Source of the DNA: Gnetum montanum
Lineage: Eukaryota > Streptophyta > Gnetopsida > Gnetales > Gnetaceae
Assembly (NCBI GenBank): GCA_015680685.1
Contig: MNCI01009412.1
Span: 944,985-974,888, forward strand
Direction: 5' to 3'
Length of the DNA: 29,904 bases
Shown: positions 1-11,060 of the stretch, piece by piece
Numbering within the stretch: the stretch's first letter is position 1
Layout: every line of letters starts with the position of its first letter
Made by a program: the position numbers and the translations under genes
Notes under the pieces: model-generated
Seen by the model: the letters and a program-made list of their open reading frames with translations, nothing else
What the model was told of the DNA's origin: nothing
Database searches by the model: none

Positions 1-600
1 TAGGATTGTCTTGAAGAAATTGCTTGTTTGAGCCTTGGAAGTTTGAACAATTTGTAGATATTGAATTTGGGATAGCTTTATTGCAAAGTGTTTATTTGTG
101 TCATTTTACCTTCTTTAAATATTTGAGGTCTGCAAAAATCTGCTTTCTTTTCTTTTCTGCTTATTTCCATCGAATCTTCCTCTATTTCTAGTTTTCTTGT
201 GGAACTATCTCTTTCTCTGGGGAAAATTAGGAGTAGATTGTGGAGTTGTGCTCATATGTTTTTTGAAAAATTTTATTTGTTACAAGCAGGTATTATAAGG
301 ACCGCGTAGACTAGGCAGTTGAACAAAATAGGAAATTTTCAACAACTCACAGTACTTGGCAAAGTTGGTTGAATCTCTTTAAAGTAAGTCATTTGTAGTT
401 TACACAACGCAATTGTTACATTTCTCACAACCGCATGCCGCAACAACACACACACATACTCACATTAACTACTAAGTTTATTTGGAGGTATCTGGGCCTT
501 GGTGTTGCCAGAGACTAACAGACATCTAAATCCTGTTCGAGGATACTCGTTGGCGGTCGTGTCCCAAACGGTCACCAACAACATCATTACATATCATCCT
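1..600. other. Unassigned left edge, CpG-retaining
   Basis: No protein family was recognised here. About ten CpG sites fall between 290 and 575, while the retroelement copies further right have few. A splice-like layout is visible: a pyrimidine-rich tract ending in CAG at 287-289, and a strong donor-like GTAAGT at 384-389, bounding a 94-base segment. All three frames of that segment contain stops, so it cannot be an ordinary coding exon. It could be an untranslated exon of a host gene, a chance match, or part of a younger repeat. Confidence 0.3.
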
Positions 601-938
601 CACATAATAACATGAAATAAAAACCTAAGTTAATGACATGACTCTATGTACTAATATAAAATTAAATATTACAATATGTCATACTAAATCATTTTAAGGT
701 TATTTTTCAGATAAGTGTACAGTTAATGTTAATGGCATAATTTACTAAAAATTCTATTCAATCACATAACATATGAACATAATATGCCATAAAAATATTC
801 AAGTGAATCTAGAAATTTTGTACACTTGTAATTATTTTAAAAATTAATGAATAAACAAGCATTTGTACATGTCAAATTTCATAGATATTTGAAAAGTAGA
901 TAACATTCACATGAATTTAATTACTAATGGATAGTGGA

Positions 939-1747
939 GGTTACTCAATCATGCTTGATTGAGTATGTTGGATATATTGTGAAAGGCATACTTTAGATGA
1001 TCCATAGTAAGAATTTTAATTAATTAGATGTACTGATCTAGCCATGCCTAATTATTCATAGCACAAATACTTCTTGAGAAATGTGTATGATAATTCCGAT
1101 TAATATAGATTCCCGAGTATCTCATGATTAATGAATGATCAATAATTGTGGTTCCCTTATCATACATGATTGATTATGGTGGATATATTATGAAAGAAAT
1201 ACTTTATGTAATACATAGTGATAGTTATAGTTAAGTAGATGTAGTGATCTACCCATGTCTAATTATTCATAGCACATATACTTCTTCAGAAATGCTTATA
1301 AAAATTCCTTTTTATATAGATGCATTAGTATCTCATGATTAATTAATGATCAATAATGAAGGTTACTTGGTTACTCATGATTAAGTATGGTGGATATATT
1401 AAGAGTGGCATACTTTAGATGATACATAGTAAGAGTTATAGTTAAGTAATCATAGTGATTTACCCATGTCTAATATTCATAGCACACATACTTATTAAGA
1501 AATTCATATGAAAAATCCTATTAATATATATTCTTTTGTGTCCCATGACTAATTAATGATCAGTAATGAAGGTTACCTAGTTATGCATGTATTTGTTATT
1601 AGATATATGTCTCTTTCATTATATAGTTTAGGAGATATATATTGAACGGTATAGTTATAGTACTTTAGTTAGTTACCTGTATTTCAAAATTCACAACACA
1701 AATTAGATAATCATAAGTTGTGGATGATTAATCATATAATAATAAGT
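939..1747. repeat. Diverged tandem repeat, about 211-bp period
   Basis: Four successive units begin with a related GGTTAC/GGTTCC block at 939, 1150, 1361 and 1571, giving spacings of 211, 211 and 210 bases. Each of the first three contains, in order, a TGATTGAGTATG/TGATTAAGTATG-like block, GGATATATT, a CATACTTTA-like block, ATAGTTAAGTA, GATCTACCCATGTCTAAT and ATTCATAGCACA, then CTCATGATTAAT and GATCAATAAT just before the next unit. The fourth unit is more decayed, and weaker echoes appear near 1748, 1887 and 2183 at irregular spacing. There is no coding capacity. This looks like an old satellite-like array or a local duplication of one repeat. Confidence 0.75.
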
Positions 1748-4317
1748 GAGATTTCTCATCCATGCATGATTTAATATGGGCTATATGTTTTTCCAAAGTA
1801 TAGTATTGGTGATCTAGAATGAATGGTGTAGTTATGATGATTTATTTATTTACCAATTTTCATTATTCAAATTAGTTAATAACCAAGGTTTCTTGGAAAT
1901 GCATGATTTAGAAAGGGATATATCATGAAATGAATACTTATGTTTACTAAGGTTACATGATTTATAAAGGATGATATACTTATTTATCCATAGTACATTT
2001 TTCATATCAATTATTAAGAATGGATATGAATAGTGGTTTATAGGTATTTCATCAATGATTAATATTAATAGTTAAATGTTTAGTTTATATCATTGTTAGT
2101 GAATGGGATGGTTATAGTGATGTAGTGATGTGCTCATTGATTATTACAAGGCCTATATTCTTGTATAATCATGACTAATGGAGGTTTCTTAGTCATGTAT
2201 CATTCATTAAGTATTATAAGAGTTAAATCACTTAATTTGATAGCTCTACAAACTAGAATTATACTATAACACATGAAGTTAATTATTTTTTATATCATTC
2301 TGTACTATTTTTAAGATATGGTTATACTATTAGGCTCACTATTTTTTATTTTTCTAGGAATATTTAATCCTTGTGGTTACTGTAACTAAATTGTTTCCAT
2401 TAATTTTATTTAAATTCATATATGATGGATATGCATCTCATGTTTGATAAAATAAGAAGGCAACATGATGAACTATTTACAAGAAAGGTAATGTTAAGGC
2501 ATGAAAGTACAAAGGATGGATTCTTTGTGACAAGTACAATTTATAGAGCTTAGGTAGAGGATATTATTGTTGATTCATGAAGACAAAACAAAATTAATTC
2601 TTGCTATGATTTAGATGACATGACTGATTATTTTATTGTTCAACTCTGTGATAATGAGATTGATATCTACATAGAATCAATTGATAAGGAATGTCATGAT
2701 TATTGTTTTTTCTTTAAGGATATCCTATGAATGATAGTAAGGAAAGAGGATCATGGATACGATATCTTAAATTCTTAATACATTTCCCTTCCAAGGAGTA
2801 GTATTCTAAATTCTAATAAGAAAAATATTTGGGAGAAAATTAAGTTTATTCATCCTATCCGCAATAGACCATTTCATCCTATCTATAATGCATTCAGTGA
2901 GAAGAGACCATATAAGAGTAAGAGGAAAAATGATCGTATGGAAAATAGAGGACATAATGGATCATCAAGGACTAGATCATCTTTCCATCTTAATAATTTT
3001 CTATTCATCATGCATGTCAATTACTATAAGAGGAATTATATGTAGAGTATTAAAGCAGGGGATCTTAGGAGGAATTGGTATATGATGTCTACAATAAGCA
3101 GTAATGAAAAATGACATGCTTTGTTCATGAATTTGAATCAAATCATCTTATAAGAAATGGAAATCATATAGTGAAGATAATGAAATTGTTTGGTATTGAG
3201 ATATGTATGAAGACCTAGCATGCAATTTATGGTATTCCAATTAGTACAGTTTATAATCCCTTATGTAATTTTAAGGATGGATATGTGTTCTTTGAGCATG
3301 AGAATAAAAGCAAGGTAAAGCCTAGATCAAGTAAGATTATAGCAATAACAATTCTTGAGAGAGTTATTGAAGAGATGGTTAACTAGTCACCATAAAAATT
3401 AAGGCAGGTTATAGGGGATGGAACATCTAAACAATTAAAACATTACCTATGACTATGAGTCAAAACAATTTACTAAAATATTACATTAGTTGTGGCTTAG
3501 GTGATCCTTGATTACCACCAATTAGCAAGAGTTAGTTATTAAGGAGTTTTAATAAATATTTTTGAAATATAATTTTAAGTAGAAAACATGATTTCTCAAT
3601 TAGTAGAACTTGTCAAACATTGCCAAAGAGAAAGAAATGCATAAAGGACACTTTGAAAAGAGATAGAATTTAAAAAGATCTTGAAAAAATTATGATTATG
3701 TAACTATATGTAGGAATACATACTACATTCACAAGGATATAGCAATGAGAATACTTGATAATTAGTTAAGCACCATTCATGATAGAATGGATATGTCAAA
3801 AGCTTTATTGCCAAAGTTGTTAATCTTGCCTAAGGGTATTTTCAAGAAGGAGGGATTTCAAATCTCACTTACAAAAATTCTAGTGAAAGTGATGATATAT
3901 AGAGGTTTTAAGAATTTTAGTCCATTTTATACATAGATGGGTTCATAACTTAGAATAACATCTTTGTCAAAATGCTTGAGAGATTTAGATGATGATCCCT
4001 TTGATACGTATGGTGATATTATAAAGAAGCAATGTAATTCTAGAAGATGCTCACATAATCATTCTGAAATGATACATAGAGAATAAAAATAATTAAATTA
4101 TTTATTAAAATAAATCCCATCCCTAATTTTAACCCATTACCTACTACACATTTTCTACAAATGGATAACTACAAAAGAGATAATAAGAATAAATATGTTT
4201 TCCTTTATCTTTCATTGCATACTATAAGAAGAATTTTCAAGGTTATAAAGTTGATCTTTCTTCCTATAAGACATACATTTGAAGCTATTGATAGATGTTT
4301 TGAAAGATTATCAATGG
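1748..4317. other. AT-rich unassigned region
   Basis: After the tandem array the sequence stays very AT-rich. Short open stretches occur on the + strand, for example near 2830-3010 (basic, Arg/Lys/Asn-rich) and 3787-3936 (about 49 codons). They are interrupted on both sides and match no family I recognise. They may be debris of an older transposon. No RNA gene, LTR end or clear promoter is visible. The final bases before 4318 are the left flank of element A. Confidence 0.4.
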
Positions 4318-4414
4318 TGATGAGTTATCCTAGGTTGACCACATTGATGCAATTATGTCGACGCTTGGTTTGCTGTGTCAATGTGTACATGTCAATGCAA
4401 TGTCTTGTGTTACC

Positions 4415-4422
4415 TATATAAA
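4415..4422 (+). promoter_or_regulatory. LTR promoter TATA box, element A
   Basis: TATATAAA sits at the same place as TATATAAG in the LTRs of B and C. It follows a run of CAATG/CATTGATG motifs that are decayed counterparts of the palindromes in the other copies. Transcription would start about 30 bases downstream. Confidence 0.7.
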
Positions 4423-4586
4423 TTCATGCATCACCTGCATTTATGATAATCATTGATTGATAGCTTAGCTAAAATCTTGCATTTTGTTTCTTCCAAAGTT
4501 AGAATATTTTATAAGTGCTTGCAATAGGAGAGCGTACGGATCTTTATTTGAACATCAATGTACCTGAACACCTCGGTCTGAATGGC

Positions 4587-4592
4587 AATAAA
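4587..4592 (+). terminator. Polyadenylation signal in LTR A
   Basis: AATAAA in the context GGCAATAAAG aligns with AATAAA in both LTRs of element B. With the TATA box it brackets an R region of roughly 160 bases. Confidence 0.6.
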
Positions 4593-5161
4593 GATTAGCT
4601 TTCTTCATAAACCTTGTAGCTCTTGTACTTAGCATAATATTTACATTAATGAATTTATTATTTATGTAATTTATGTTCATGAATTTAATTAATTGATTAA
4701 TAGTAGATAATTAATACACATAAGTATGACCATCTTGAGCATACGATTAATGCATGGTAATCTCAATAGCGCTTAATGCTTGGTAACCTAGTAGCATTGC
4801 AATGTGTTCAGCATGTGTATAGTAGATGGGAACATATGCTTATGTTAGGATTAGTTAAAGAATTAATTATTTATTAGATTAATTAAACATTTAATTACTT
4901 TATTTTTAGTGCTTAACCATATGTTCCCATCATAAAATTAAATGAAAAAAATAAAATGATAAAAATCATATGCCTTAGTTACACTTAACCATATCATTGC
5001 ACCTCATAAGTAGAACTGGGAAGACAACAATTACATCTTTGAGATTCACTGCCTAGGAAAAGTGTACCTAGAGAGCTAAAGTCTATAGAACTCAACCAAA
5101 TTTCTTAGTGAATGTTAGTGAATCATATGGCTAGGCATAGGAACTACTTGTTGCTCATCAT

Positions 5162-5179
5162 TCGTGCCATTTCCATAGA
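5162..5179 (+). promoter_or_regulatory. Primer-binding site (tRNA-Asp type), element A
   Basis: The 18 bases starting one base after the LTR read TCGTGCCATTTCCATAGA. The Athila/Tat primer site complementary to tRNA-Asp is TGGCGCCGTTGCCGGGGA. Several of the differences are transitions. The copy in element C is closer and supports the assignment. Confidence 0.75.
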
Positions 5180-5312
5180 CTTTAGTTAGCTACATGCACT
5201 ACCTAGGAGTTAGTGAAATTATATAATGATGTTGTAATAAATCCTAAAGTAGATATCATTAAGAAAAATAATAATTAACAAAAAAATCACTCTATTTTAC
5301 TTCTAATCTAAT

Positions 5313-7230
5313 ATGGCTTCTTCTCATAAGGGAAATTCTGTAATGCCATATGAAGGTGGTTCCAATTAGCAAAGGTGTGAAAGTCCAAATCCACCTCTTC
5401 TTCAATAATACAAAGTGGTCTATACTCATCCAGATGAGTATGTTCTAGATTTAACCTTCATCCTACACCAAGATGAACAAATGCAATAAAGGGACATGGA
5501 GGGTAACATTATGTTACTACCCAATCAATTAGTTCCTATAATGCTACTTCACACTCTCATGAAATTGGGCATCGTAGGGCTCAATGTTGAATACATTATG
5601 CAAGGTCATGAATATTGAGATTATCATCCCACTAAGGCATAAAAAAAGAAAGATTGGCAATAGGAGGCTCACTATGAGGTGTCAAATGGAAAACAATTCA
5701 CAAAACCTTTATTCTTACTAGGCTAGAAAGAAGGAGAGGATCCCTTCTTAGGGGGTTCTAAATGTACTAACTTTCTTCCCCTTTTATTTAATGAAGGAAC
5801 CCTTAACCAAAATTTATAGTCCACTATAAATAACGCTAGTTCAGGAAAGAACAAGTCCCATGACCATGGGGGCTCTAAAGAAGGGAGTAAAGGCAAGAAC
5901 ATGGACAAGTACCATGATAAAGATAAACATAGTGATCATGGACATGATCAAAGAAGAGAAAGTATGATGTCTATGCCTTATAGAATGTGTAGAATGAATG
6001 ACAAAAGTTAAAACATTTTCCAAGGACACTAATTAAGGAAGTTGAAAGTTTCCACTGATCTTTGGAGCTAGAATCAATTTTTCAATGAAGTATGATGCTT
6101 GAGCTCTTTAATGATAAGTATCAAACATACTCCTGAGTTTCCAACCTAAGAAAGTAGATCCAAGGTTAAAAACAAGGAATAGATAAATCCTTGGATGTAG
6201 CCATTGTCTAGTACTATTCCCTTTTGTATTGATGTTCTAGTCATGATTATTTTCAAAGGGAACAGCTCTACCCTATCATAGATCAGCTTTAAATAGAAAC
6301 ACAGAGAACTCTTAAGGTTTATGCCCAATGGAGATTTTTAGAATTAAGGGTCCATTAGATTCAAAGGCTGATAGAGAAGGTTTTCAATGAAGAAGGAGAA
6401 TTGAGAAAAAGGAAAAGTATGAAAGAGTACAACTAGCAACGTTCCATTAGTAATGGGAAGGTCTAGTTTTGTTATAATGAGGAGGAGGCATCACTTGATG
6501 AGGTGGTGCAACAAAAGACCTTGCCAATTTAGAAGTTTGTTTTTGAAATTTTAGCCACGGTAGATAAAATGTGGGACTCTTTGGATGAAAATTTCCAAAC
6601 TACTCTAAAAATAAAAGAGAAATCCAAAGAGTAATTTAGCTTCTAACCATAGGAGAAGGAAGGAAGTTGAACTTCTCCACCAAAGATGTAAGGGCAAAGC
6701 TAATAAGTAGAGGAGGTTGTACAGTCTAAAAGAAATGGTGGTGGTGGGTGTCACATCTACCAATACAAACATCCTAAGGAATGTTATCCCATTATGTCAC
6801 ACTTGCAAGAGTATAGGGTATATGCTTTAAATCCTAGATTTTCAAGAAGGAAAGCACCCAAAAGGTTGTCTTATTCTCAAGACAACCCATGTTAGTTCCA
6901 CCAACAACAAGCCCATTATCCAAGTGGAGCTCCATCACAACCTTATGAGTAGTACCATCAATGGAAGAATCAAAAATGATGAGGGATGCCACTACCAAGG
7001 TAGTGGTACTTTTACTAGTAACCAGATTCATATGGGTACTATGTTCAGTAGTCCATTTTTTCATGTGACTCTTTCAGTCATGCTTCATTCTAGCATCACT
7101 AATATCCTCCTGAGTACTACAAAGGCCAATCTCCAAGAGGTGAATCCCCATTTCCTCATTACTCTCCTCATCCTTCTACACATGTCCCTCTACCATCAAC
7201 TTACCACTTGCTCCATCAATGTAGGATAAA
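5313..7230 (+). pseudogene. gag: Degenerate gag of element A
   Basis: This is the nucleocapsid/capsid protein of the retrotransposon, which packages its RNA. The start is ATG at 5313, followed by Ala-Ser-Ser-His, matching copy B at the same place. A His/Asp/Lys-rich linker (HDKDKHSDHGHD) follows near 5910-5950. About 390 bases present in B, including the capsid start (PKFE...FHDACA), are missing here at a junction near 5968-5975. A zinc-knuckle-like stretch lies at 6749-6784, with its second Cys changed to Tyr. A Gln/Pro/Tyr-rich tail follows. Many in-frame TAG/TGA stops and frame changes make it non-functional. The 3' limit is approximate because frames are lost before the protease. Confidence 0.75.
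6749..6784 (+). other. Zinc-knuckle remnant in gag A
   Basis: The residues read CHIYQYKHPKEC. Copy C keeps CDICQYEHSKGC, a CX2CX3HX3C pattern, so the Tyr here replaces a zinc-binding Cys through a single G-to-A change. Confidence 0.65.
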
Positions 7231-7439
7231 ATTCTAGGCCAACTATAGCAATGTAATGCCACCAAAGCTATTAACTTACAACCAACTCCTTAACCAAGTA
7301 GCTCAAAAAAATCATAAAAAAGACCTTTCTTCCAAACCAATATTCCTACAAAGCCCTTATATACACCTATGGTTAAACATCCTACTTCTCCATCATCCTT
7401 TACAAATCCATTCAAGAACACTTTAAATCAAACACCTCC

Positions 7440-7840
7440 TAAAGTGCATATGATCATGTTGACTCATGTGGTAACTAATTGAATTAAGGCTATCCACCTT
7501 TCTAACAAAATATTTGATCATGGAAGTCCAATTATTTACCTACAAATCACTAGGAATGAGCCTTGCAAGGCTCTACTAGATTTAGGTTCTCATGTACATA
7601 TAATTTCTCATGAGATGTACAAAGCTTGGAACTTTCCTCCACTTAAGAAGAGAAACATTCATCTTGAGTTCGTAGACCAGTCCATCAATATTCGTTTCGG
7701 ACTAGTAGAGTACATTGTGATAGCCATTTGTGGGTGGTCGTATCCCACTGACTTCCTAGTGATCTATGTTAATAATTGCAAAGGGGACTTCCAAATCATC
7801 ATGGAAAGGGCTTCATTGAGTACCACTGATGCATAGTTGG
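7440..7840 (+). pseudogene. Degenerate aspartic protease of element A
   Basis: This is the retropepsin-type domain that cleaves the gag-pol polyprotein. The active-site motif is D-L-G-S at 7579-7590, the DLG[AS] form seen in Athila-type proteases in place of D[ST]G. It is preceded by ALL and followed by HVHIISHEMY. The later block DFLVIYV...IIMERASLST (about 7750-7830) corresponds to the conserved PADFVVL...ILGRPFL region, with GRP changed. The frame is open from about 7495 to a TAG at 7834-7836. An earlier in-frame stop lies near 7480. Copies B and C show the same blocks. Confidence 0.8.
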
Positions 7841-8479
7841 GATTTAGAAACCTCTTCTTGAAGATTTCTAAGGAAAATGTATTTAGAAAGATAGAAAAGA
7901 AGAGAGCTCCATGCATCATGTACAATGGCATAAGGTGCAACTATGTGTAAAAATGGTGTTTCATAATAAGTACATCCATCACAGTAGGTAGACAATGTGT
8001 AGATGTGTTTGAAATTAAAAGTTGCTTATACATAATAGCCACAAAATAGGAGGGTACCTAGTGGATGATAGTTAATCCTAATAGCAGCTCAACAATATGC
8101 ATGGAACTAACTGAGAGCTTGATAAGTGCCTATGTTGAACGCATGGTTGAACTAGAGCAATTTCATCACCAACTCTTTGATGATAAACCAAATGAAACCA
8201 ATTATAAAGAGTTGGAAAATCCCTAAAATTTTCAAACATAAGCTCTTAAGGTTGAAAAAGCTACCTAATGGTATGGAATGTGCTTTTTTGAACAATGGAA
8301 AGCTAGTGATAATCAATGCCAATCTTGTTCCTAAATAAAAAGAGAAGCTATCAAAGGTGGTCAAGAAATGGCCAATAGCCTTTACATGGTTCTATCCTGA
8401 ACTCACTAGGATTGATCATAGAATATTCTACAATTGCATCTTTATAAATCATTTTATGAAGCCAAAGAGGTAGTTGTAG

Positions 8480-9235
8480 CACTAGTTGAATCCCAAACTA
8501 AAGAAAATCATCAAGGAGAATATCGAACAGCCCCTCAAGGCAGGGTTCATCTACCCCATTGCGGATAGTGAGTGGGTTAGCCCACTTATAATAGTGGCAA
8601 AGAAATGTGGCATGTGAATGGTTTGTATTAACTTTAGGTTTTTGAACATGCCAACCTACAAACAACATTTTCTATTGCCATTTGTGGACCAAGGGTTGGA
8701 CAACATCTCTATGTATTACTACTATAGCTTTGTGGATGATTATAGTGGCTATAACCAAATCCAAATCATCCTTGAAGATCAGGCCAAAACCACATTCACA
8801 AGTCCTTGGGGATCTTTTGCATACAAAAAGATGTTATTTGATCTATGCAATGCCCCTACAACTTTCCAACGCCTTGTCCTAAGCATCACTCAATAGCAAA
8901 TTAGTAGTAGGATGAAATTCTTCATGGATGACTTCTCCACCTATGGTGCTACATTTGAGAAAGCCCTGGACTACCTTAAGCAAGTACAAAAATTTTATAT
9001 AAAGACCAATCTTTAGCTCAATTGGAAAAACAACCATATAATGGTCTATAAGGACATTATCTTTGGGCATAGAATATCATAAGCAAGGATTGTGGTGAAC
9101 CTTAAGAAAATAAGGCTTATCCAAGGAATTACCTTCTAACTAAAAACTGTCAAAGATGTCTAGTCACTCCTTGGTTACACTAGCTACTATTGAAGATTCA
9201 TAGAGAATTTCTATAAAATTTCTAAATCATTAATG
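8480..9235 (+). pseudogene. Degenerate reverse transcriptase of element A
   Basis: This domain copies the element RNA into DNA. In one frame it shows the N-terminal block GFIYPIADSEWVSPL, VCINFRFLN, LPFVDQ, then the catalytic motif A region FVDDYSGYNQI (normally F[LV]DGYSGYNQI), KTTFTSPWGSFAYKKM, FDLCNAPTTFQR (normally FGLCNAPATFQR), and motif C FMDDFS at 8921-8938 with both Asp residues present. Stops include TGA in place of the Trp before VCINF, TAG after SITQ, and several more to 9230. Both Gly-to-Asp changes fit G-to-A. A frameshift follows at an A7G3 run near 9241-9250. Confidence 0.88.
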
Positions 9236-9249
9236 GAGCTAAAAAAAGG

Positions 9250-9700
9250 GATGCTCTATTTTTCTGGACTAAGGAATGTGATAATGTATTCCACCACCTC
9301 AAGAAAAAGCTCATGGAAACTCTAATTCTATGAATCTCTAACTACTCCAAACTATTCCATATCATGATAGATGCATCAAATTATGCCTTGGGAGTCGTGC
9401 TCACATAGTTGGATGATCTAAAACATCCTTACTACATCCAATGTATGAACTAAAGTATTTTGGGTGCATAGCTAAATTACACCACAAAAAAGAAATAACT
9501 AATGGTGGTGATGTATGCCTTGTAAAAATTCAAGCACCATGTGCTTGGGTACAAGGTATTCATGCACACAGATCATAGTGTCATCTCCTTCCTCATGAAT
9601 AAAACAATGGTGAGCCCCCACATCATACAATGGTTGGTGATCTTGTAGGAATTCAATCTTATGATGGTAGATTGAAAGGGAACTAAGAATGTGATCACTA
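9250..9700 (+). pseudogene. Degenerate RNase H domain of element A
   Basis: RNase H removes the RNA strand during reverse transcription. After the frameshift the frame gives ALFFWTKECDNVFHHLKK (the RT-RH connection), FHIMIDASNYALGVVL with the first catalytic Asp, a decayed KELMVVMYAL helix in which the usual Glu appears as Lys or a stop, and FMHTDHSVI with a further Asp (near 9560-9600). Block order and spacing match Ty3/gypsy RNase H. A 118-codon frame on the opposite strand here is a shadow. Confidence 0.78.
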
Positions 9701-9949
9701 ACTAGCTGTGTTGGTTGTGATGCAACAATAAAGAGGAGGAGAGCCCAATTTCTAATCAATTCCTTGATGAACTTCCTTTTGTAAGTGCTATTATTTAATA
9801 AGTTTCTAATGAACCTAATTAGTGTGATGACATCCTTACCTCCCTTCGTACTCAAGAGATGCTATAAGATCTAAAAAATAGAAAGAAATAACAATTTCTT
9901 CATTAGGCCAAACACTTCATGGAGATCAACTAACACCTTTACAAGGTGT

Positions 9950-11060
9950 GTGCTGATGGCATAGTTTGTTGGTACGTTCCTAATGTTAACAAACTATGCA
10001 TCCTCTAGGATGCTCGTGAGGGTCTTTGTGGGTCCACTATGTTGGGAGACACATGGCCATTAAGATCCTTATAGTAGGATATTATTGGCCAACAATCATC
10101 AAGGATGCTCACTAACTCATCTGCTTTTGTGAATGCTACCAATGTGATGGTGGGATGGCTACTTGTATGGAGGATTCTCACTAGTGGATTCAACCACTAG
10201 AACATTTTGACATTTAGGGCATTAACTTCATGGGTCCCATCACACCCATGTTAAATGGAAAGATGTACATCATAGTCATTGTTGACTATTGTATAAAATC
10301 AGTAGAAGTAGCAGCCATCACCAACTCTACATCCTCGATAGCTACATAGTTTATACAAAAAAAATGTTATAAATAGGTTTGGAGCGCCATGTGCACTGAT
10401 TTCTAATAATGGCACTTACTTTATAGGCACCATCTTTTGAAATCTCATGCAATACTTGGAGTTAGAACATAAATTAACAACACCTTACCACCCCCAAGTT
10501 AATGGTCAAGCTAAGGATACAAATAGAGAGATCACTAAGATCTTAACTAGAATAATTAGCAAATATAAGAGAGACTAAAGAAATAAACTTAACAATGCCA
10601 TTTGGGCCTACTACTCAACCTAAAAATTTCCTATAGGCTATTCTTCTTATAAGCTAGTGTATAGGAAACTACCAACTCTTTCTATTTAATTTGAGCTCTA
10701 TACACTTTCAACAACTTATGATCTTAACCTTGACCTTAGTCTAGCACAGAAAGAGAGCATGGTCAACCTTAACATGCTAGATGAGAATAGATTGGTGGCC
10801 CTATCCTTGAATGAAGTGCACAAAGTATTCAATAAGCAATGTCATGACCTCAAAATAAGAAAGGTGAAATTTCAACCAAGAGAAAAGGTCCTTTATTAGA
10901 ATCCCACACATGTGTCACAACAAACTAAGTTCAAAACATTGTTGAAAGGGCCTTACATCATCTATGAAACCTTTCCTTCTAGGATCATGTTGATCTACAA
11001 ACCTAAGAGCCCAAACAAAAGACTGTTAGTCAACACACAAAATGTTAAACCTTTCCATGA
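9950..11060 (+). pseudogene. Degenerate integrase with GPY module, element A
   Basis: Integrase inserts the element cDNA into the host genome. The zinc-binding N-domain is visible as HYVGRH...KDAH...C.CECYQC (about 10030-10145). It is broken by a frameshift just upstream and has a His-to-Arg change at AREGLCG. The catalytic core shows GINFMGP, ALISNNGTYF and NGQAKDTNREI, where the family has IDFMGP, SDNG and GQAE. All three acidic residues are therefore lost, at 10224-10226, 10405-10407 and 10513-10515. The last two are exactly 35 residues apart, as in D,D-35-E enzymes. A C-terminal GPY module (KGPYIIYETFPSRIMLIYKP) lies near 10945-11010. No chromodomain is seen. Confidence 0.85.

Larger units (their letters stand above)
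4318..5160 (+). repeat. 5' LTR of element A
   Basis: This 843-bp LTR begins TGATGAG and ends CTCATCA, a 7-base inverted terminal pair shared with copy B. The boundaries are set by the adjacent PBS on the right and by alignment with the B LTRs on the left. The TATA box lies only about 97 bases from the start, and AATAAA follows about 170 bases later, so U3 is unusually short and U5 makes up most of the LTR. Confidence 0.88.

Noticed and set aside
939-2250. CRISPR-like array
   Set aside because: The units are about 211 bases long with no short identical repeats and spacers, in a plant-type genome.
6924-7229. 101-codon + strand frame in A
   Set aside because: It is in the gag tail region, but out of frame with the FHQQQAHYPSGAPSQPYE reading that matches B.
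8618-8896. A separate gene starting at ATG 8618
   Set aside because: The same frame continues upstream through GFIYPIADSEWVSPL across a TGA that replaces Trp. It is the middle of a broken RT, not a gene start.
9499-9855. 118-codon frame on the minus strand
   Set aside because: It lies antisense to the RNase H blocks of element A, which are recognisable on the + strand.
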